Part shown: positions 48,449 to 57,062 of the stretch, piece by piece
Layout of the letters: the number at the start of each line of letters is the position of its first letter
How positions within the stretch are numbered: position 1 is the first letter of the stretch
DNA from: Micromonospora rosaria
GTDB lineage: Bacteria > Actinomycetota > Actinomycetes > Mycobacteriales > Micromonosporaceae
Reading direction: 5' to 3'
Length of the DNA: 57,062 nucleotides
Assembly (NCBI RefSeq): GCF_001567585.1
Contig: NZ_LRQV01000031.1
Location: 1 to 57,062 of the forward strand
Made by a program: the position numbers and the translations under genes
The notes under the pieces: model-generated
The model's database searches: none
Told to the model about the DNA's origin: nothing
Seen by the model: only the letters and a program-made list of their open reading frames with translations

Positions 48449-49663
48449 TCAGCGGCCCACGAAGGTGACCGGGAGGGTGCGGTAGCCGTTGAGGAAGTTC
48501 GAGTAGACCCGCTGCGGCGAGCCGGTCATCTCGATGCCACGGACGGCACCGGCCAGCGCGGTGAGCAGCGCCCGCAACTCGGCCCGCCCGAGATGAGCCC
48601 CGAGACAGAAGTGCGGCCCGTGGCCGAACGACACGTGCCTGTTCGGCGTACGCGCCACGGCGAACCGGCCCGGCCGGTCGAACTCCCGCTCGTCGAAGTT
48701 CGCGGACAGGTTCCACAAGGTGACGATGTCACCGGCGCGGACCTGCCGACCCCCCAGCTCGAGATCCGTGGTGGCGGTCCGGGCGAAGTGCATGGCCGGC
48801 GTCGCCCACCGCACCACCTCCTCGACGGCGGTGTCGACCGCGACGGCCCCGTCACGCACGGCCCGCCACTGATCGGGGAAGTCCGCGAACGCCTTGACCG
48901 CGCAGATCGCCGACACCCGCGACGACTCGTCACCACCGAGAATCAGGCTGTAGCAGTTCAGCGCGACCTCCTCGATGGACAACAACTTCCCACCGACGGT
49001 GACGGTGGCGACCATGCTGACCACGTCGTCACCGGGACGGGCCCGCCGCCGCTCCGCGAGGTCGACGAAGTACAGCAGGATCTGGTTACGGGCCTCCACC
49101 GCGGCGTACGGGTCGACGTCGGCCTCGTCGGACGACAGCGCGCTCTTGTTCCACCGCAACAGGTCCGCCCGATCCGCCGCCGGGACGGACAGCAGGTCAC
49201 AGATCGTGCCCATCGGAAGATGCTCGGCGACCTCGGTGGCGAAGTCGAAACCTCCGACCCCGGTGACCCGCCGGACCAGCTCCTCCGCGCGCCGCTCGAC
49301 CCGCCCGACGACCTCACCGAGCACCCGGGGAGAGAACGCGCGCAGCATGACGCTCCGCAGCTCGCGGTGACGCGGCCGGTCGGTGACCGCCAGCATCCGA
49401 CCACCGGCGGAGTCGTCACCCCGCAGCAGGACGTCCAGCACCGTACCGCGCGCCGAACTCAGCCGCGCCGCGTCCGCGTAGGAGGCGAGCACGTCGGCGT
49501 ACCGCGACACCACCCAGAACCCAGGGCGGCCCGCCCGGCCGTCGTGCCAGTACACGGGACTGCGGTCACGGACCTCGGACCAGAACGCGAGCGGGTCGTT
49601 GCGCACGAACGTCGTCGGGTCGGCGAGGTCGAGCGCCGTGGCGCCGGCCGTGGGCGAACTCAT
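48449..49663 (-). CDS. cytochrome P450, probable tryptophyl-S-carrier beta-hydroxylase
   Basis: 404 residues. ATG 49663 is chosen over the longer frame because GGAAGG lies 8 nt upstream. The I-helix reads LGGDESSR (~244) in place of AGxxTT, the ExxR motif is EEVVRW and the heme loop is FGHGPHFCLG (Cys ~352). P450s of this size beside an A-T protein and a tryptophan dioxygenase (TioI, Ecm12 type) hydroxylate carrier-bound tryptophan at C-beta, the first committed step to 3-hydroxyquinaldate or quinoxaline acids. The small A-T at 44747-46507 would be its partner. It is transcribed alone, divergent from the SDR-aminotransferase-dioxygenase unit. Confidence 0.93.
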   Translation of the reverse strand: MSSPTAGATALDLADPTTFVRNDPLAFWSEVRDRSPVYWHDGRAGRPGFWVVSRYADVLASYADAARLSSARGTVLDVLLRGDDSAGGRMLAVTDRPRHRELRSVMLRAFSPRVLGEVVGRVERRAEELVRRVTGVGGFDFATEVAEHLPMGTICDLLSVPAADRADLLRWNKSALSSDEADVDPYAAVEARNQILLYFVDLAERRRARPGDDVVSMVATVTVGGKLLSIEEVALNCYSLILGGDESSRVSAICAVKAFADFPDQWRAVRDGAVAVDTAVEEVVRWATPAMHFARTATTDLELGGRQVRAGDIVTLWNLSANFDEREFDRPGRFAVARTPNRHVSFGHGPHFCLGAHLGRAELRALLTALAGAVRGIEMTGSPQRVYSNFLNGYRTLPVTFVGR

Positions 49664-49966
49664 CGGCAACACCTTCCGTCCTGGATCCGGACACCGGCGC
49701 AGCGACAGGCCGTACCGTCCCCGCATCGTCACCGGCCGCCGCGCCGGCCGGTCCGCATCTGGCGCAGTTCTGTCGGAACGGATGCCGACCCGCCCGCCGG
49801 CCGACAGATTGGACCGCACACACCAGCCCGGTCGAGGCGGAGGTCATGCTCGCTACCGCTCATCGCGTCACCGGACCCGCGTCCCGGCCGCACCCGCCGC
49901 AGCACCCGGCCGCCCCGGCCGGTCACGTCGTCGCGGTCCCCCACCCCGGCGCGGGCGTGACCGGCC
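49664..49966. promoter_or_regulatory. divergent promoter region between P450 and SDR genes
   Basis: 303 bp without a supportable gene. It must drive the P450 leftward and the SDR-aminotransferase-dioxygenase unit rightward. I see no GTAACGG-type site, no long inverted repeat and no convincing small ORF. Confidence 0.4.
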
Positions 49967-50728
49967 GTGGCTGAGCCGGGCGACGGCATCGCCGGCCGCA
50001 CCGTGATCGTCACCGGCGCCGGCACGGGAATGGGACGCGCCATCGCCGAGCACCTGCTGGCACGCGACGCGACCGTGGTCGCGGTCGGACGCCGCGAGGC
50101 GGCGTTGCGCCGGCTGACCGCCGCCGGTGACCACCGCGTCGAGGTGATCGCCACCGACATCACCCGGCCGGGCGCGGCCGAGCACATCGTGGCCGCCGCC
50201 ACGGCCCGCTTCGGTACGGTGCACGGCCTGGTCAACAACGCCGGCCTGGCCCGCTTCGCGGCGCTCGACACCGCCACGGACGACGACTTCGACCGTCTGC
50301 TGGCCACCAACGTCCGCGCCCCCGCCGCACTGATCCGCGCGGCGCTCCCCCACCTGCGTCAGCATCGGGGCGCCGTGGTGAACGTGTCGTCCGTCGGCGG
50401 GGTGCTGGCCATGCCGGGACGGTCCCTCTACGGCGCCAGCAAGGCCGCCCTCAACAGCCTCACCCGATCACTGGCCAGGGAACTGGCCCCGGACGTCCGC
50501 GTCAACGCCGTCCTCCCCGGACCGGTCGACACCCCGATGTGGGACGACATGGGCCTGGACACCGCAGCGTCCGCCGCGCTGCGCTCGTCGTTGCTCGCGG
50601 CGACGCCCCTGGGCCGCTTCGGCCAGCCCGCCGAGGTCGCCGGCTGGGTGTGTGGCCTGCTCGACCCGGAATTCTCCGGCTGGATCACCGGAGCGTTGAT
50701 TCCCGTCGACGGCGGTCGCACCTCCTGA
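49967..50728 (+). CDS. short-chain dehydrogenase/reductase (quinaldate pathway)
   Basis: 253 residues, GTG start without an obvious Shine-Dalgarno sequence. It has TGAGTGMG (~17-24), NNAG (~90), a catalytic Y-x-x-x-K (YGASK) and a C-terminal ITGALIPVDGGRTS, typical of classical NADP-dependent SDRs. It is followed by the aminotransferase and tryptophan dioxygenase genes on the same strand. In 3-hydroxyquinaldate assembly an oxidoreductase is needed after ring closure to remove or reduce the 4-oxo function; this gene is the best local candidate. Oxidation of a beta-hydroxyl is the alternative. Confidence 0.9.
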   Translation: MAEPGDGIAGRTVIVTGAGTGMGRAIAEHLLARDATVVAVGRREAALRRLTAAGDHRVEVIATDITRPGAAEHIVAAATARFGTVHGLVNNAGLARFAALDTATDDDFDRLLATNVRAPAALIRAALPHLRQHRGAVVNVSSVGGVLAMPGRSLYGASKAALNSLTRSLARELAPDVRVNAVLPGPVDTPMWDDMGLDTAASAALRSSLLAATPLGRFGQPAEVAGWVCGLLDPEFSGWITGALIPVDGGRTS

Positions 50729-50769
50729 TGCCCTCCGCACGCCGCCACCACGACCGAAACGGAGAGGTC

Positions 50770-52032
50770 ATGCCCCTGCCGAGCCCTCAACCCCACCTGC
50801 TGGACGGCGCCCCGGTCGCATCGACGATCCCCTCCTCCCAACTGCACCGCGTCTTCCGCGACGCCGACGACCGCGAGCGCGTCAGCGGTGTCCCGGTGAC
50901 CAAACTGCACGTCGGCGAGCCCCACTTCACTCCGCCGCCCGAGGTCGCACAGGCCCTCGCGCGGGCGGTGACCACCGGGCGCACCGAGTACACCGCGGTC
51001 GAGGGCCTGCTGGAACTCCGCGAACACCTGGTGCGCAAACTCGCCGACGAGAACGGTGTGGACACCGACGTCTCCCGGCTGTTCGTCACGCCCGGCTCCT
51101 GCCAGGGCCTGGCCGCCCTGATGCAGGCCGTGGCCGAACCCGGCGCGGAGATCCTGCTGCCGGAGCTGCACTGGCCCATCCACCTGCAGCAGGCCCTGCT
51201 CGCCGGCCTCCGCCCGGTGTTCTACCCACTCGGGCGCGACTACCGCACCGACCCCGAGTCGGTGCTGGCCGCCGCGACCGCGAACACCAGGGTGCTGCTG
51301 ATCAACTCACCCGCCAACCCCACGGGAGCCGTCCTCGACACCCCGACCCTGCGCGCGTTGATCGACATGGCACGCGCCCGGGGCTGGCAGATCATCAGCG
51401 ACGAGGCGTACGAGCACTTCGTCTTCGACGGCGAACACGTCTCCACCGCGTCACTGGAACGCGACGTGCCGGTCCCCGAGCGGATCGTGCACAGCTCCTA
51501 CTCCTTCTCGAAGAGCCTCGCGATGACCGGCTACCGGCTGGGATACCTCGCCACCGCCACCGACCGCGCCGCCCGGGCCGTCCGGATCGTGCAGGAGGCC
51601 AACCTCATCGCGATGTCGACCCCCGTGCAGTACGCGGGCCTGGAGGCACTGCGGTGGGGACACGTGGTGCGGCAGAACCACGCGATGGTGCGCGCCAACC
51701 GCGACGAGGTGCTGCCCGCCGTCCACGACGCCGGCCTGCTGCCCGAGCTGCCGGCCGGCGGCTGGTACGCCGTGCTCGACGTCGCCCCGACCGGCCTGTC
51801 CGCCGAGGAGTTCGCCGCCGGCCTGCTGGCCACCAGGAACGTCGCGGTGGTACCCGGCACCGGGTTCGCCCTGATGCCCCGCCTGGACGCCCGGGGACGG
51901 GTCACCTCGGCCGAACCGGCGCCCTGGTCCCGGCACCTGATCCGCATCGCCATGTGCGTGGCGCCGCAGGTGCTCCGCGACGGCGTACGCGAGCTGCTCG
52001 ATTTCGCCCGGAACGGCCGTGGAGCCGCCTGA
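50770..52032 (+). CDS. class I/II PLP aminotransferase
   Basis: 420 residues, ATG 50770 with GGAGAGG just upstream. It is a fold-type I aminotransferase: LHVGEPHFTPP at the N-terminus, TPGSCQGLAALM, INSPANPTGAVL, SDEAYEHFVFDG and the PLP lysine in SYSFSKSLAMTGYRLGY (~246). It ends in a TGA that overlaps the ATG of the dioxygenase gene. Deamination of beta-hydroxykynurenine by such an enzyme (TioG role) gives a keto acid that closes to the quinoline ring; I infer this function from the neighbours. Confidence 0.92.
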   Translation: MPLPSPQPHLLDGAPVASTIPSSQLHRVFRDADDRERVSGVPVTKLHVGEPHFTPPPEVAQALARAVTTGRTEYTAVEGLLELREHLVRKLADENGVDTDVSRLFVTPGSCQGLAALMQAVAEPGAEILLPELHWPIHLQQALLAGLRPVFYPLGRDYRTDPESVLAAATANTRVLLINSPANPTGAVLDTPTLRALIDMARARGWQIISDEAYEHFVFDGEHVSTASLERDVPVPERIVHSSYSFSKSLAMTGYRLGYLATATDRAARAVRIVQEANLIAMSTPVQYAGLEALRWGHVVRQNHAMVRANRDEVLPAVHDAGLLPELPAGGWYAVLDVAPTGLSAEEFAAGLLATRNVAVVPGTGFALMPRLDARGRVTSAEPAPWSRHLIRIAMCVAPQVLRDGVRELLDFARNGRGAA

Positions 52033-52760
52033 TGACGACCCTGACCTACGCCGACTACCTGCACGTCGAGACGCTGCTGTCCCTACAGGAGCCCCGCACC
52101 CCGGACACCGCGAGCCGGTCCGTGGTCCTGGCCGAGCACTTCTTCATCGTCACCCACCAGGCCAGCGAGCTGTGGCTCAAGCAGATCACGGTCGACCTGG
52201 ACGCCGCCGCGCAGGCCATGACGCCGCCCTACGGGCCCGAGGACGACGAACTGGCGCTGGAGTTCCTCCAGCGCACCACCGACCTGCTCCGGGTGCTGCA
52301 CGAACAGGTGGTCGCGCTGGAGAAGCTGCCGCTGCGCCACTTCGCCGAGTTCCGCCCGTTCCTGGACGGGGCCAGCGGGGCGCAGTCGGCGCAGTTCCGG
52401 GTCCTCGCGCGGCTGCTCGGCGGCAACCGGCAGGAGGGCCGCCTCTACCGGGCGTTCGAACGGCTGGCCGGGCACCACGGCAGCAGCGTCGCCGAGGTCT
52501 GCGCGCGCGGCCCCGGCGCCGGCGTGCTCAACCGCCTCGCCGACAGCCTGCTCGACGTGGCCAACGGTTACTGGCGGTGGAAGGTGACCCACCTGGCGCT
52601 GGTCTCGAAGATGGTGGGCAACCGCGACGGCACCGGCGGCAGCACCGGCGTCGACCACCTGGCCCGCCGGGTCACCCTGCCGTTCCCCCGGCTACGGCAG
52701 CTCCGGGCGCAGGTCCACCAGGGGCCGACGGCGGAAGACCAGCCCACTGGCATCCCGTGA
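52032..52760 (+). CDS. tryptophan 2,3-dioxygenase
   Basis: 242 residues, a little shorter than typical. Family features are YADYLHVETLLSLQ, the heme/substrate-pocket segment HFFIVTHQASELWLKQ (~35-50), FLDGASGAQSAQFRVLARLLG, where the family has G-x-QSxQFR, the region ending GYWRWKVTHLALVSKMVG and the glycine-rich loop GTGGSTG. The enzyme opens the indole of tryptophan to N-formylkynurenine. Its place beside an A-T protein, P450, aminotransferase and aryl-AMP ligase marks it as pathway-specific (TioF, Ecm11 role), most likely acting on beta-hydroxytryptophan. A kynurenine formamidase is not seen in the window. The ATG overlaps the aminotransferase stop. Confidence 0.93.
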   Translation: MTTLTYADYLHVETLLSLQEPRTPDTASRSVVLAEHFFIVTHQASELWLKQITVDLDAAAQAMTPPYGPEDDELALEFLQRTTDLLRVLHEQVVALEKLPLRHFAEFRPFLDGASGAQSAQFRVLARLLGGNRQEGRLYRAFERLAGHHGSSVAEVCARGPGAGVLNRLADSLLDVANGYWRWKVTHLALVSKMVGNRDGTGGSTGVDHLARRVTLPFPRLRQLRAQVHQGPTAEDQPTGIP

Positions 52761-52767
52761 GGTCGGC

Positions 52768-53151
52768 TCAGCCGGTGCGGGAGTTCTGTATCAGCGCGAG
52801 GACCGCACCGGCGGGGTCCTTGATCAACGCGAACCCGCCAGGGCCGGGGCCGGTGGGCTGCCGCACGACCTCGCCGCCCTTCTCGACCACCCGCGCGAGG
52901 CTGGCTGGCAGGTCGTCGACCGCGACGTAGACGATCCACTGCGGCGGCAGGTCGGCGTTGCCGCTCCTGGCGTGGCAGATCCCGGCGACCGGGTTGCCGT
53001 CCTGGGCGAGCATCATGTAGTCGTCGTAGTCGCCCATGCTCAGCGGCTCCGGCTTCCAGCCGACCACGTCCGCGTAGAAGTCGCGGACACCGTTCGCGTC
53101 CTGGACGGTCAGGTCAAAGCCCGCGATCGTGCCTGCCGTGTCGTCGCTCAT
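52768..53151 (-). CDS. VOC-fold protein (glyoxalase/bleomycin-resistance family)
   Basis: 127 residues. ATG 53151 is chosen because GGAAGGG precedes it; longer in-frame extensions look non-coding. Sequence shows FDLTVQDANGVRDFYADVVGWKPEPL, WIVYVAVDDLPASLARVVEKGGEV and a C-terminal FALIKDPAGAVLALIQ, the repeat layout of VOC proteins. It is convergent with the dioxygenase (7-bp gap). It is probably the last gene before the core chromosome. It could be a second resistance-type binding protein, or an unrelated chromosomal gene, as such VOC proteins are common in actinomycetes. Confidence 0.88.
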   Translation of the reverse strand: MSDDTAGTIAGFDLTVQDANGVRDFYADVVGWKPEPLSMGDYDDYMMLAQDGNPVAGICHARSGNADLPPQWIVYVAVDDLPASLARVVEKGGEVVRQPTGPGPGGFALIKDPAGAVLALIQNSRTG

Positions 53152-53535
53152 CGCGTCCCTTCCACCGTCGTGGTACGGGTCGTCCGGGCGGGCGCTCGTC
53201 CACAAGGACAGCGAGCCGGCCGACGCGGCGTCGTTGAGATCGTCGGTGCTGACTATATCCACCGCGGTGCCGCCGAACCGGCCTGCGACGGTGTGCGCCG
53301 GAGGCGAACCGACGGACCTTGACCGCTCCCCAGCCTCGTGATCGTCACGGCGTACCAGAGGGCGGGACAGGGCGGCAGGCGGATGAATCGAGCTTGGCCC
53401 CTCGACGGCGAGCAACGAGCGTGCGGCCTGGTCGTAACTGGTATCGATCTCAGCGCGCACGTGAAGGTCCGCCGGCCCCCAGGTGGTCCCCAGCTACGCG
53501 CGGTCTAGGCGCACGCCCCGGCCCGTTGTCGAGAC
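53152..53535. other. intergenic region at the cluster/core boundary
   Basis: About 384 bp between the VOC gene start and the tRNA-Pro terminator. Short open frames on both strands lack credible starts, Shine-Dalgarno sites and codon bias. No integrase, insertion sequence, direct repeat of the tRNA end or inverted repeat is visible. Confidence 0.5.
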
Positions 53536-53582
53536 ATGAAAAGAGCCGCTGACCAGGGCATATGCCCTGGTCAGCGGCTTCC
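53536..53582 (-). terminator. Rho-independent terminator downstream of tRNA-Pro
   Basis: A perfect 18-bp inverted repeat (53544-53561 with 53562-53579, centred on CATATG) is followed on the minus strand by CTTTTC. It lies directly downstream of the tRNA gene. Confidence 0.85.
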
Positions 53583-53592
53583 TTAGCAACTG

Positions 53593-53666
<74 letters not shown>

Positions 53667-53869
53667 ATGCTGACCGCTCGGGTTTCCCCTGCGGCAGCCG
53701 GTACAGCTTAGCGCAGGATCTTCCCGACTGCCGCAGGCCCCTCCCCCGTGCCGAGCGCGCCGTGGCCGGCGCGGGATCGTGCAGCTCCGCACACCGCCTA
53801 GAGCATCCTAGGAGGGTGGGGTGCGGGGTGGGGCCGGGTGGTGGGGCGGCACCATCCGGCCCCGGCCGG

Positions 53870-55273
53870 TCAGCCGTGGGCCTTGCCCCGACCGCCCGGG
53901 CCGAGCTTCTTACGCGGGCGTACCGAGATCTCGATCGGGCTGCCCTCGAAGCCGAACTCCTCACGGAGCTTGCGCTCGACAAACCGCTGGTATCCGGCGT
54001 CCAACGGACCCGTAGTGAACAGCACGAACCGGGGCGGCGCCACCCCCGCCTGGGTGGCGAAGAGGATCTTCGGCGCCCGGCCGCCACGGACCGGGTGCGG
54101 GGTGGCCTGCACCAGCGCGGTGAGCCAGGCATTGAGCTGCGCGGTCGGGATCCGCTTCTCCCAGCTTGCCAGGGCCCTGCGCAGCGCCGGGGCGAGCTTG
54201 TCCACCGCCCGCCCGGTCTTCGCCGACAGGTTCAGCCGCAGCGCCCACGGGATCCGGCGCAGCTCCCGCTCGATCTCCTTGTCCAGGTAGTACCGGCGGT
54301 CGCCGTCGACCAGGTCCCACTTGTTGAAGGCGATCACCAGGGCCCGGCCGGTGTCGGTGACCATGGACAGGATCCGCTGGTCCTGCTCGCTGATCACCTC
54401 GCTGGCGTCCAGCAGCACCACCGCCACCTCCGCCGCCTCGATCGCCGAGGCGGTCCGCAGGCTGGCGTAGTACTCCGTGCCGCTGGCCTTGCCGACCCGC
54501 TTGCGCAGGCCGGCGGTGTCCACCAGTTGCCACGTCTCGCCGCCGATGCTGACCAGGCTGTCCACCGGGTCGACGGTGGTGCCGGCGACCGAGTCGACGA
54601 CCGCCCGCTCCTCCCCCGAGAAGCGGTTGAGCAGGCTGGACTTGCCTACGTTGGGCCGACCCACCAGGGCCACCCGGCGCGGGCCGCGCGGCCGGTTCTC
54701 CACGATCGCCGGAGCCTGCGGCAACGCGTCCAGGATCACGTCGAGCAGCTCGCCGGAGCCCCGGCCGTGCAGCGCGGAGACCGGGTACGGCTCGCCGAGA
54801 CCGAGCGACCACAGCGCGGTCGCCTCCATCTCGATCGAGGCGTTGTCGGCCTTGTTCGCCACCAGGATCACCGGCTTGGCGCTGCGGCGCAGCATCTTCA
54901 CCGCCGCCTCGTCCACATCGGTCGAACCGACCACCGCGTCGACCACGAAGAGCACCACGTCGGCGGTGGCGACCGCCGACTCGGCCTGCGCCGCGATCGC
55001 GGCGGCCCGGTCCTTGGCGTCCGGCTCCCAGCCGCCGGTGTCGACCACGGTGAACGCCCGGCCGGACCACTGCGCGTCGTAGGGGATCCGGTCCCGGGTC
55101 ACCCCGGGCACGTCCTCCACGACCGCCTGGCGGCGGCCGATGATCCGGTTCACCAGGGTCGACTTGCCGACGTTGGGCCGACCGACGACGGCCACCACGG
55201 GCATCGGGCCGGCCGGCTGGTCGACGTCGACCTCCGGCTCGCGCAGCTCGACCCACCCACCGTTGTCGCTCAT
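53870..55273 (-). CDS. der: ribosome-biogenesis GTPase Der (EngA)
   Basis: 467 residues with two tandem G domains and a C-terminal KH-like domain. Each G domain has GRPNVGKS (~34 and ~207), a DTxG switch (DTGGW, DTAGL) and NKxD (NKAD, NKWD). ATG 55273 has GGGAG upstream. Der assists 50S ribosomal subunit maturation. It lies 112 bp downstream of cmk in the usual actinomycete order rluB-cmk-der, marking core chromosome. Confidence 0.97.
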   Translation of the reverse strand: MSDNGGWVELREPEVDVDQPAGPMPVVAVVGRPNVGKSTLVNRIIGRRQAVVEDVPGVTRDRIPYDAQWSGRAFTVVDTGGWEPDAKDRAAAIAAQAESAVATADVVLFVVDAVVGSTDVDEAAVKMLRRSAKPVILVANKADNASIEMEATALWSLGLGEPYPVSALHGRGSGELLDVILDALPQAPAIVENRPRGPRRVALVGRPNVGKSSLLNRFSGEERAVVDSVAGTTVDPVDSLVSIGGETWQLVDTAGLRKRVGKASGTEYYASLRTASAIEAAEVAVVLLDASEVISEQDQRILSMVTDTGRALVIAFNKWDLVDGDRRYYLDKEIERELRRIPWALRLNLSAKTGRAVDKLAPALRRALASWEKRIPTAQLNAWLTALVQATPHPVRGGRAPKILFATQAGVAPPRFVLFTTGPLDAGYQRFVERKLREEFGFEGSPIEISVRPRKKLGPGGRGKAHG

Positions 55274-55385
55274 GCCGTACTCCCACCGCGCAGGTCGCCG
55301 CCCCACCGGACCGGCGGGCACGGGTCGACGTCGTACCCCGCCAGCGGGCGTGGTGTGCCGGCCCGCGACCGCGCCGGGCGCGACC

Positions 55386-56066
55386 TCATGCCACACCCCG
55401 CTCGACGAGCAGGTCACGCAGCCGGTCGACGACCTCGTCGATGCCCAGTTCCGTGGTGTCCAGCACGACCGCGTCGGCGGACTGCTGCAACGGGTCGGCC
55501 TTGCGGGTCGAGTCCAGCCGGTCCCGCCGGGCCAGGTCGGCGGCGGTGGCCGCCACGTCGGTGGCGTCCTCGGCGCTGCGCCGCGCGGCACGGGCCGCCT
55601 CGGAGGCGGTCAGGTACACCTTCAGGTCCGCGTCGGGGGCGACCACCGAGCCGATGTCGCGGCCCTCGACCACGATCCGGCCGGCGTTCGCGATCATGTC
55701 CCGCTGCCGGGCGACCAGCAGCGCCCGTACCGCCGCGACGGCGGCCACCGCGGAGACCGCCGCGGTCACCTCGGGGCCCCGGATCTCGGCGTCGACGGAG
55801 GTGCCGTCGACGGTCACGCCGTACCCCTGGGGGTCGGTGCCGATGCGCAGGTCGGCCTCGCCGGCGACCTTCGCCACCGACTCGGCGTCGGCCGGGTCGA
55901 CCCCGGAGCGCAGCACCGCCCAGGTCATCGCCCGGTACATCGCGCCGGTGTCCAGGTACCGCGCGCCGATCCCGACGGCGAGCCGCCGGGACACGGTGGA
56001 CTTACCCGAACCGGACGGCCCATCCACAGCGACCACACAGCGCCCGGTCGGTACGTTCTCCACCAC
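55386..56066 (-). CDS. cmk: cytidylate kinase
   Basis: 226 residues. The P-loop GPSGSGKST (~16) is followed by the CMP-kinase motifs [39 protein letters not shown] and [14 protein letters not shown]. It phosphorylates CMP/dCMP. I start it at GTG 56066 because AGGAGG lies 6 nt upstream; an in-frame GTG at 56093 lies before the ribosome-binding site, and 56063 is also GTG. It is part of the core rluB-cmk-der group. Confidence 0.96.
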   Translation of the reverse strand: MVENVPTGRCVVAVDGPSGSGKSTVSRRLAVGIGARYLDTGAMYRAMTWAVLRSGVDPADAESVAKVAGEADLRIGTDPQGYGVTVDGTSVDAEIRGPEVTAAVSAVAAVAAVRALLVARQRDMIANAGRIVVEGRDIGSVVAPDADLKVYLTASEAARAARRSAEDATDVAATAADLARRDRLDSTRKADPLQQSADAVVLDTTELGIDEVVDRLRDLLVERGVA

Positions 56067-56232
56067 CGTGTTCCTCCTCAGCCCGTATCCCACGGGTCAC
56101 GTCCCCGCGAGCGGTTGTCCGTCGTCAATGATGCCCGGCGTCCCCGCCGTCCTCCGCGCGGGATGACCCGGGGCCGTCCCGGGGTCCGGGCCGCACGGAA
56201 GCCTACCGGCACCCGTACCCCCGAACGGTGGG

Positions 56233-57062
56233 TCAGTCACCCACCTCGCGGAAGAGAGCGGCGACCTCCGCGTGGGTCAGCCGGCGGGTCCGCCCGAGGC
56301 GCAGGTCACCGAGGCGGATCGGACCGATCGAGGTACGCACCAGCCGGGACACCGGGTGCCCGACCTCCTCCAGCAATCGCCGGACGATGTGTTTGCGTCC
56401 TTCGTGCAGGGTGATCTCCACCTGGGCGGTTCGTCCCAGGGTGTCCACCACCCGGAACGAGTCAACCTTCACCGGGCCGTCCTCCAGCTCGATGCCGGCG
56501 GTGAGCCGTCTGCCCAGGTTGCGCGGGATCGGGCCGGGCACCTCGCACAGGTACGTCTTCATCACTCCGAACGACGGGTGCATCAGCCGGTGCGCGAGGG
56601 TGCCGTCGTTGGTGAGCAGCAGCAGACCCTCGCTCTCCGCGTCGAGCCGCCCGACGTGGTAGACCCGCTGCTCGACCCGGCCGTCGAGGAAGTCGGCGAG
56701 CGCGGTGCGCCCCTTCTCGTCGGCCATCGTGGAGACCACGCCCCGGGGCTTGTTCATCGCCAGGTACACCAGCCGGGTGTCGGTGACCAGGCGCTCGCCG
56801 TCGACGAAGATGACGGCGGTGGTCGGGTCGACCTTGTCCCCGAGCTGGGCCACCCGCCCGTCGACGGTGACCCGCCGGTGGAAGATCAGGTCCTCGCAGG
56901 CCCGCCGGGAACCGATCCCCGCGGCGGCGAGCACCTTCTGCAGGCGTTGCGCGCCCTCGGCGGTCTCGACCGGCTCGGCGGGTCGCCGCTCGACCGCGCC
57001 GGGGCGGCCGGCGACGCCGAGGGCGGAGCGGACCGGCCGCTCGGAGCGCCCGACCGGCCGGC
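56233..57062 (-). CDS. rluB: rRNA pseudouridine synthase (RluB/RsuA family), 5' end cut by window
   Basis: The frame is open from the right edge (57062), so the start lies outside. It reads through a polar linker into the S4 RNA-binding domain (RLQKVLAAAGIGSRRACEDLI) and the catalytic domain with LAMNKPRGVVST, the active-site aspartate in GRLDAESEGLLLLTNDG and EGRKHIVRRLLEEVGHPV. It modifies a uridine of 23S rRNA in the peptidyl-transferase region (RluB type). The visible part is ~276 residues. Confidence 0.95.
   Translation of the reverse strand, partial: RPVGRSERPVRSALGVAGRPGAVERRPAEPVETAEGAQRLQKVLAAAGIGSRRACEDLIFHRRVTVDGRVAQLGDKVDPTTAVIFVDGERLVTDTRLVYLAMNKPRGVVSTMADEKGRTALADFLDGRVEQRVYHVGRLDAESEGLLLLTNDGTLAHRLMHPSFGVMKTYLCEVPGPIPRNLGRRLTAGIELEDGPVKVDSFRVVDTLGRTAQVEITLHEGRKHIVRRLLEEVGHPVSRLVRTSIGPIRLGDLRLGRTRRLTHAEVAALFREVGD

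Noticed and set aside
53319..53552. 77-residue plus-strand ORF near the cluster edge
   Set aside because: It has no credible ribosome-binding site or codon bias, and its end runs into the terminator of the tRNA gene.

Overview
The window comes from a very GC-rich actinomycete, most likely a Micromonospora or close relative. The evidence is the strong G/C third-position bias, frequent GTG starts, GTGA stop/start overlaps, and the housekeeping neighbourhood rluB-cmk-der next to a tRNA-Pro gene. About 52.8 kb (positions 1 to ~52,800) is a nonribosomal peptide biosynthetic cluster that continues past the left edge; the right ~4 kb is core chromosome.

Layout. (i) 1-3100, plus strand: the 3' end of an A-T NRPS, a cytochrome P450 and an Ala-rich unknown protein, all coupled by GTGA overlaps. 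(ii) 20469-3177, minus strand: a 4619-residue NRPS (C-T | C-A-T | C-A-T | C-A-T | C-A-T), then a stand-alone adenylation-like protein that has lost its catalytic lysines, a GSCFA-family protein and an SGNH-type protein. (iii) 27062-20585, minus strand: a six-gene operon of carbohydrate-type enzymes (NeuB/sialate-synthase family, SDR, transketolase, RraA-type aldolase, class IV aminotransferase, quinone oxidoreductase). It looks like a precursor pathway for an unusual building block. Its neighbour is a large NTPase-LuxR regulator. (iv) 31949-29811: an FkbM methyltransferase and a DpgC-like oxygenase. (v) 44050-31906, minus strand: a 47-residue ORF, an A-T protein whose carrier lacks the phosphopantetheine serine, and a 3404-residue NRPS (C-A-T | C-degenerate A-T | C-A-T | terminal C-like). 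(vi) 44326-53151: an A-T protein, P450, SDR, aminotransferase, tryptophan 2,3-dioxygenase and DhbE-type aryl-AMP ligase. This set matches 3-hydroxyquinaldate or quinoxaline starter pathways such as those of thiocoraline and echinomycin. Two VOC-fold proteins flank it.

How it may work (inference): tryptophan is loaded on the small A-T protein, beta-hydroxylated, opened by the dioxygenase, transaminated and reduced to a quinoline acid. The AMP ligase activates that acid to cap the peptide. The two large synthetases add residues that by pocket reading include Asx, possibly an arylglycine, Phe and a Val-like residue. Several modules are incomplete: two live carriers have no live adenylation domain, one live A domain has a dead carrier, and one A protein looks dead. 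Loading in trans, or cluster decay, is therefore likely. No thioesterase, MbtH protein, transporter, formamidase, aryl carrier protein or epimerase domain is visible in the window.

The most unusual signals are the NeuB-type operon inside an NRPS cluster; the 42.1-44.2 kb segment, which looks assembled from two truncated duplicates (promoter plus 5' end of the neuB-like gene, and the last A-T of the 20-kb NRPS); and a sequence motif shared upstream of the three large minus-strand operons.
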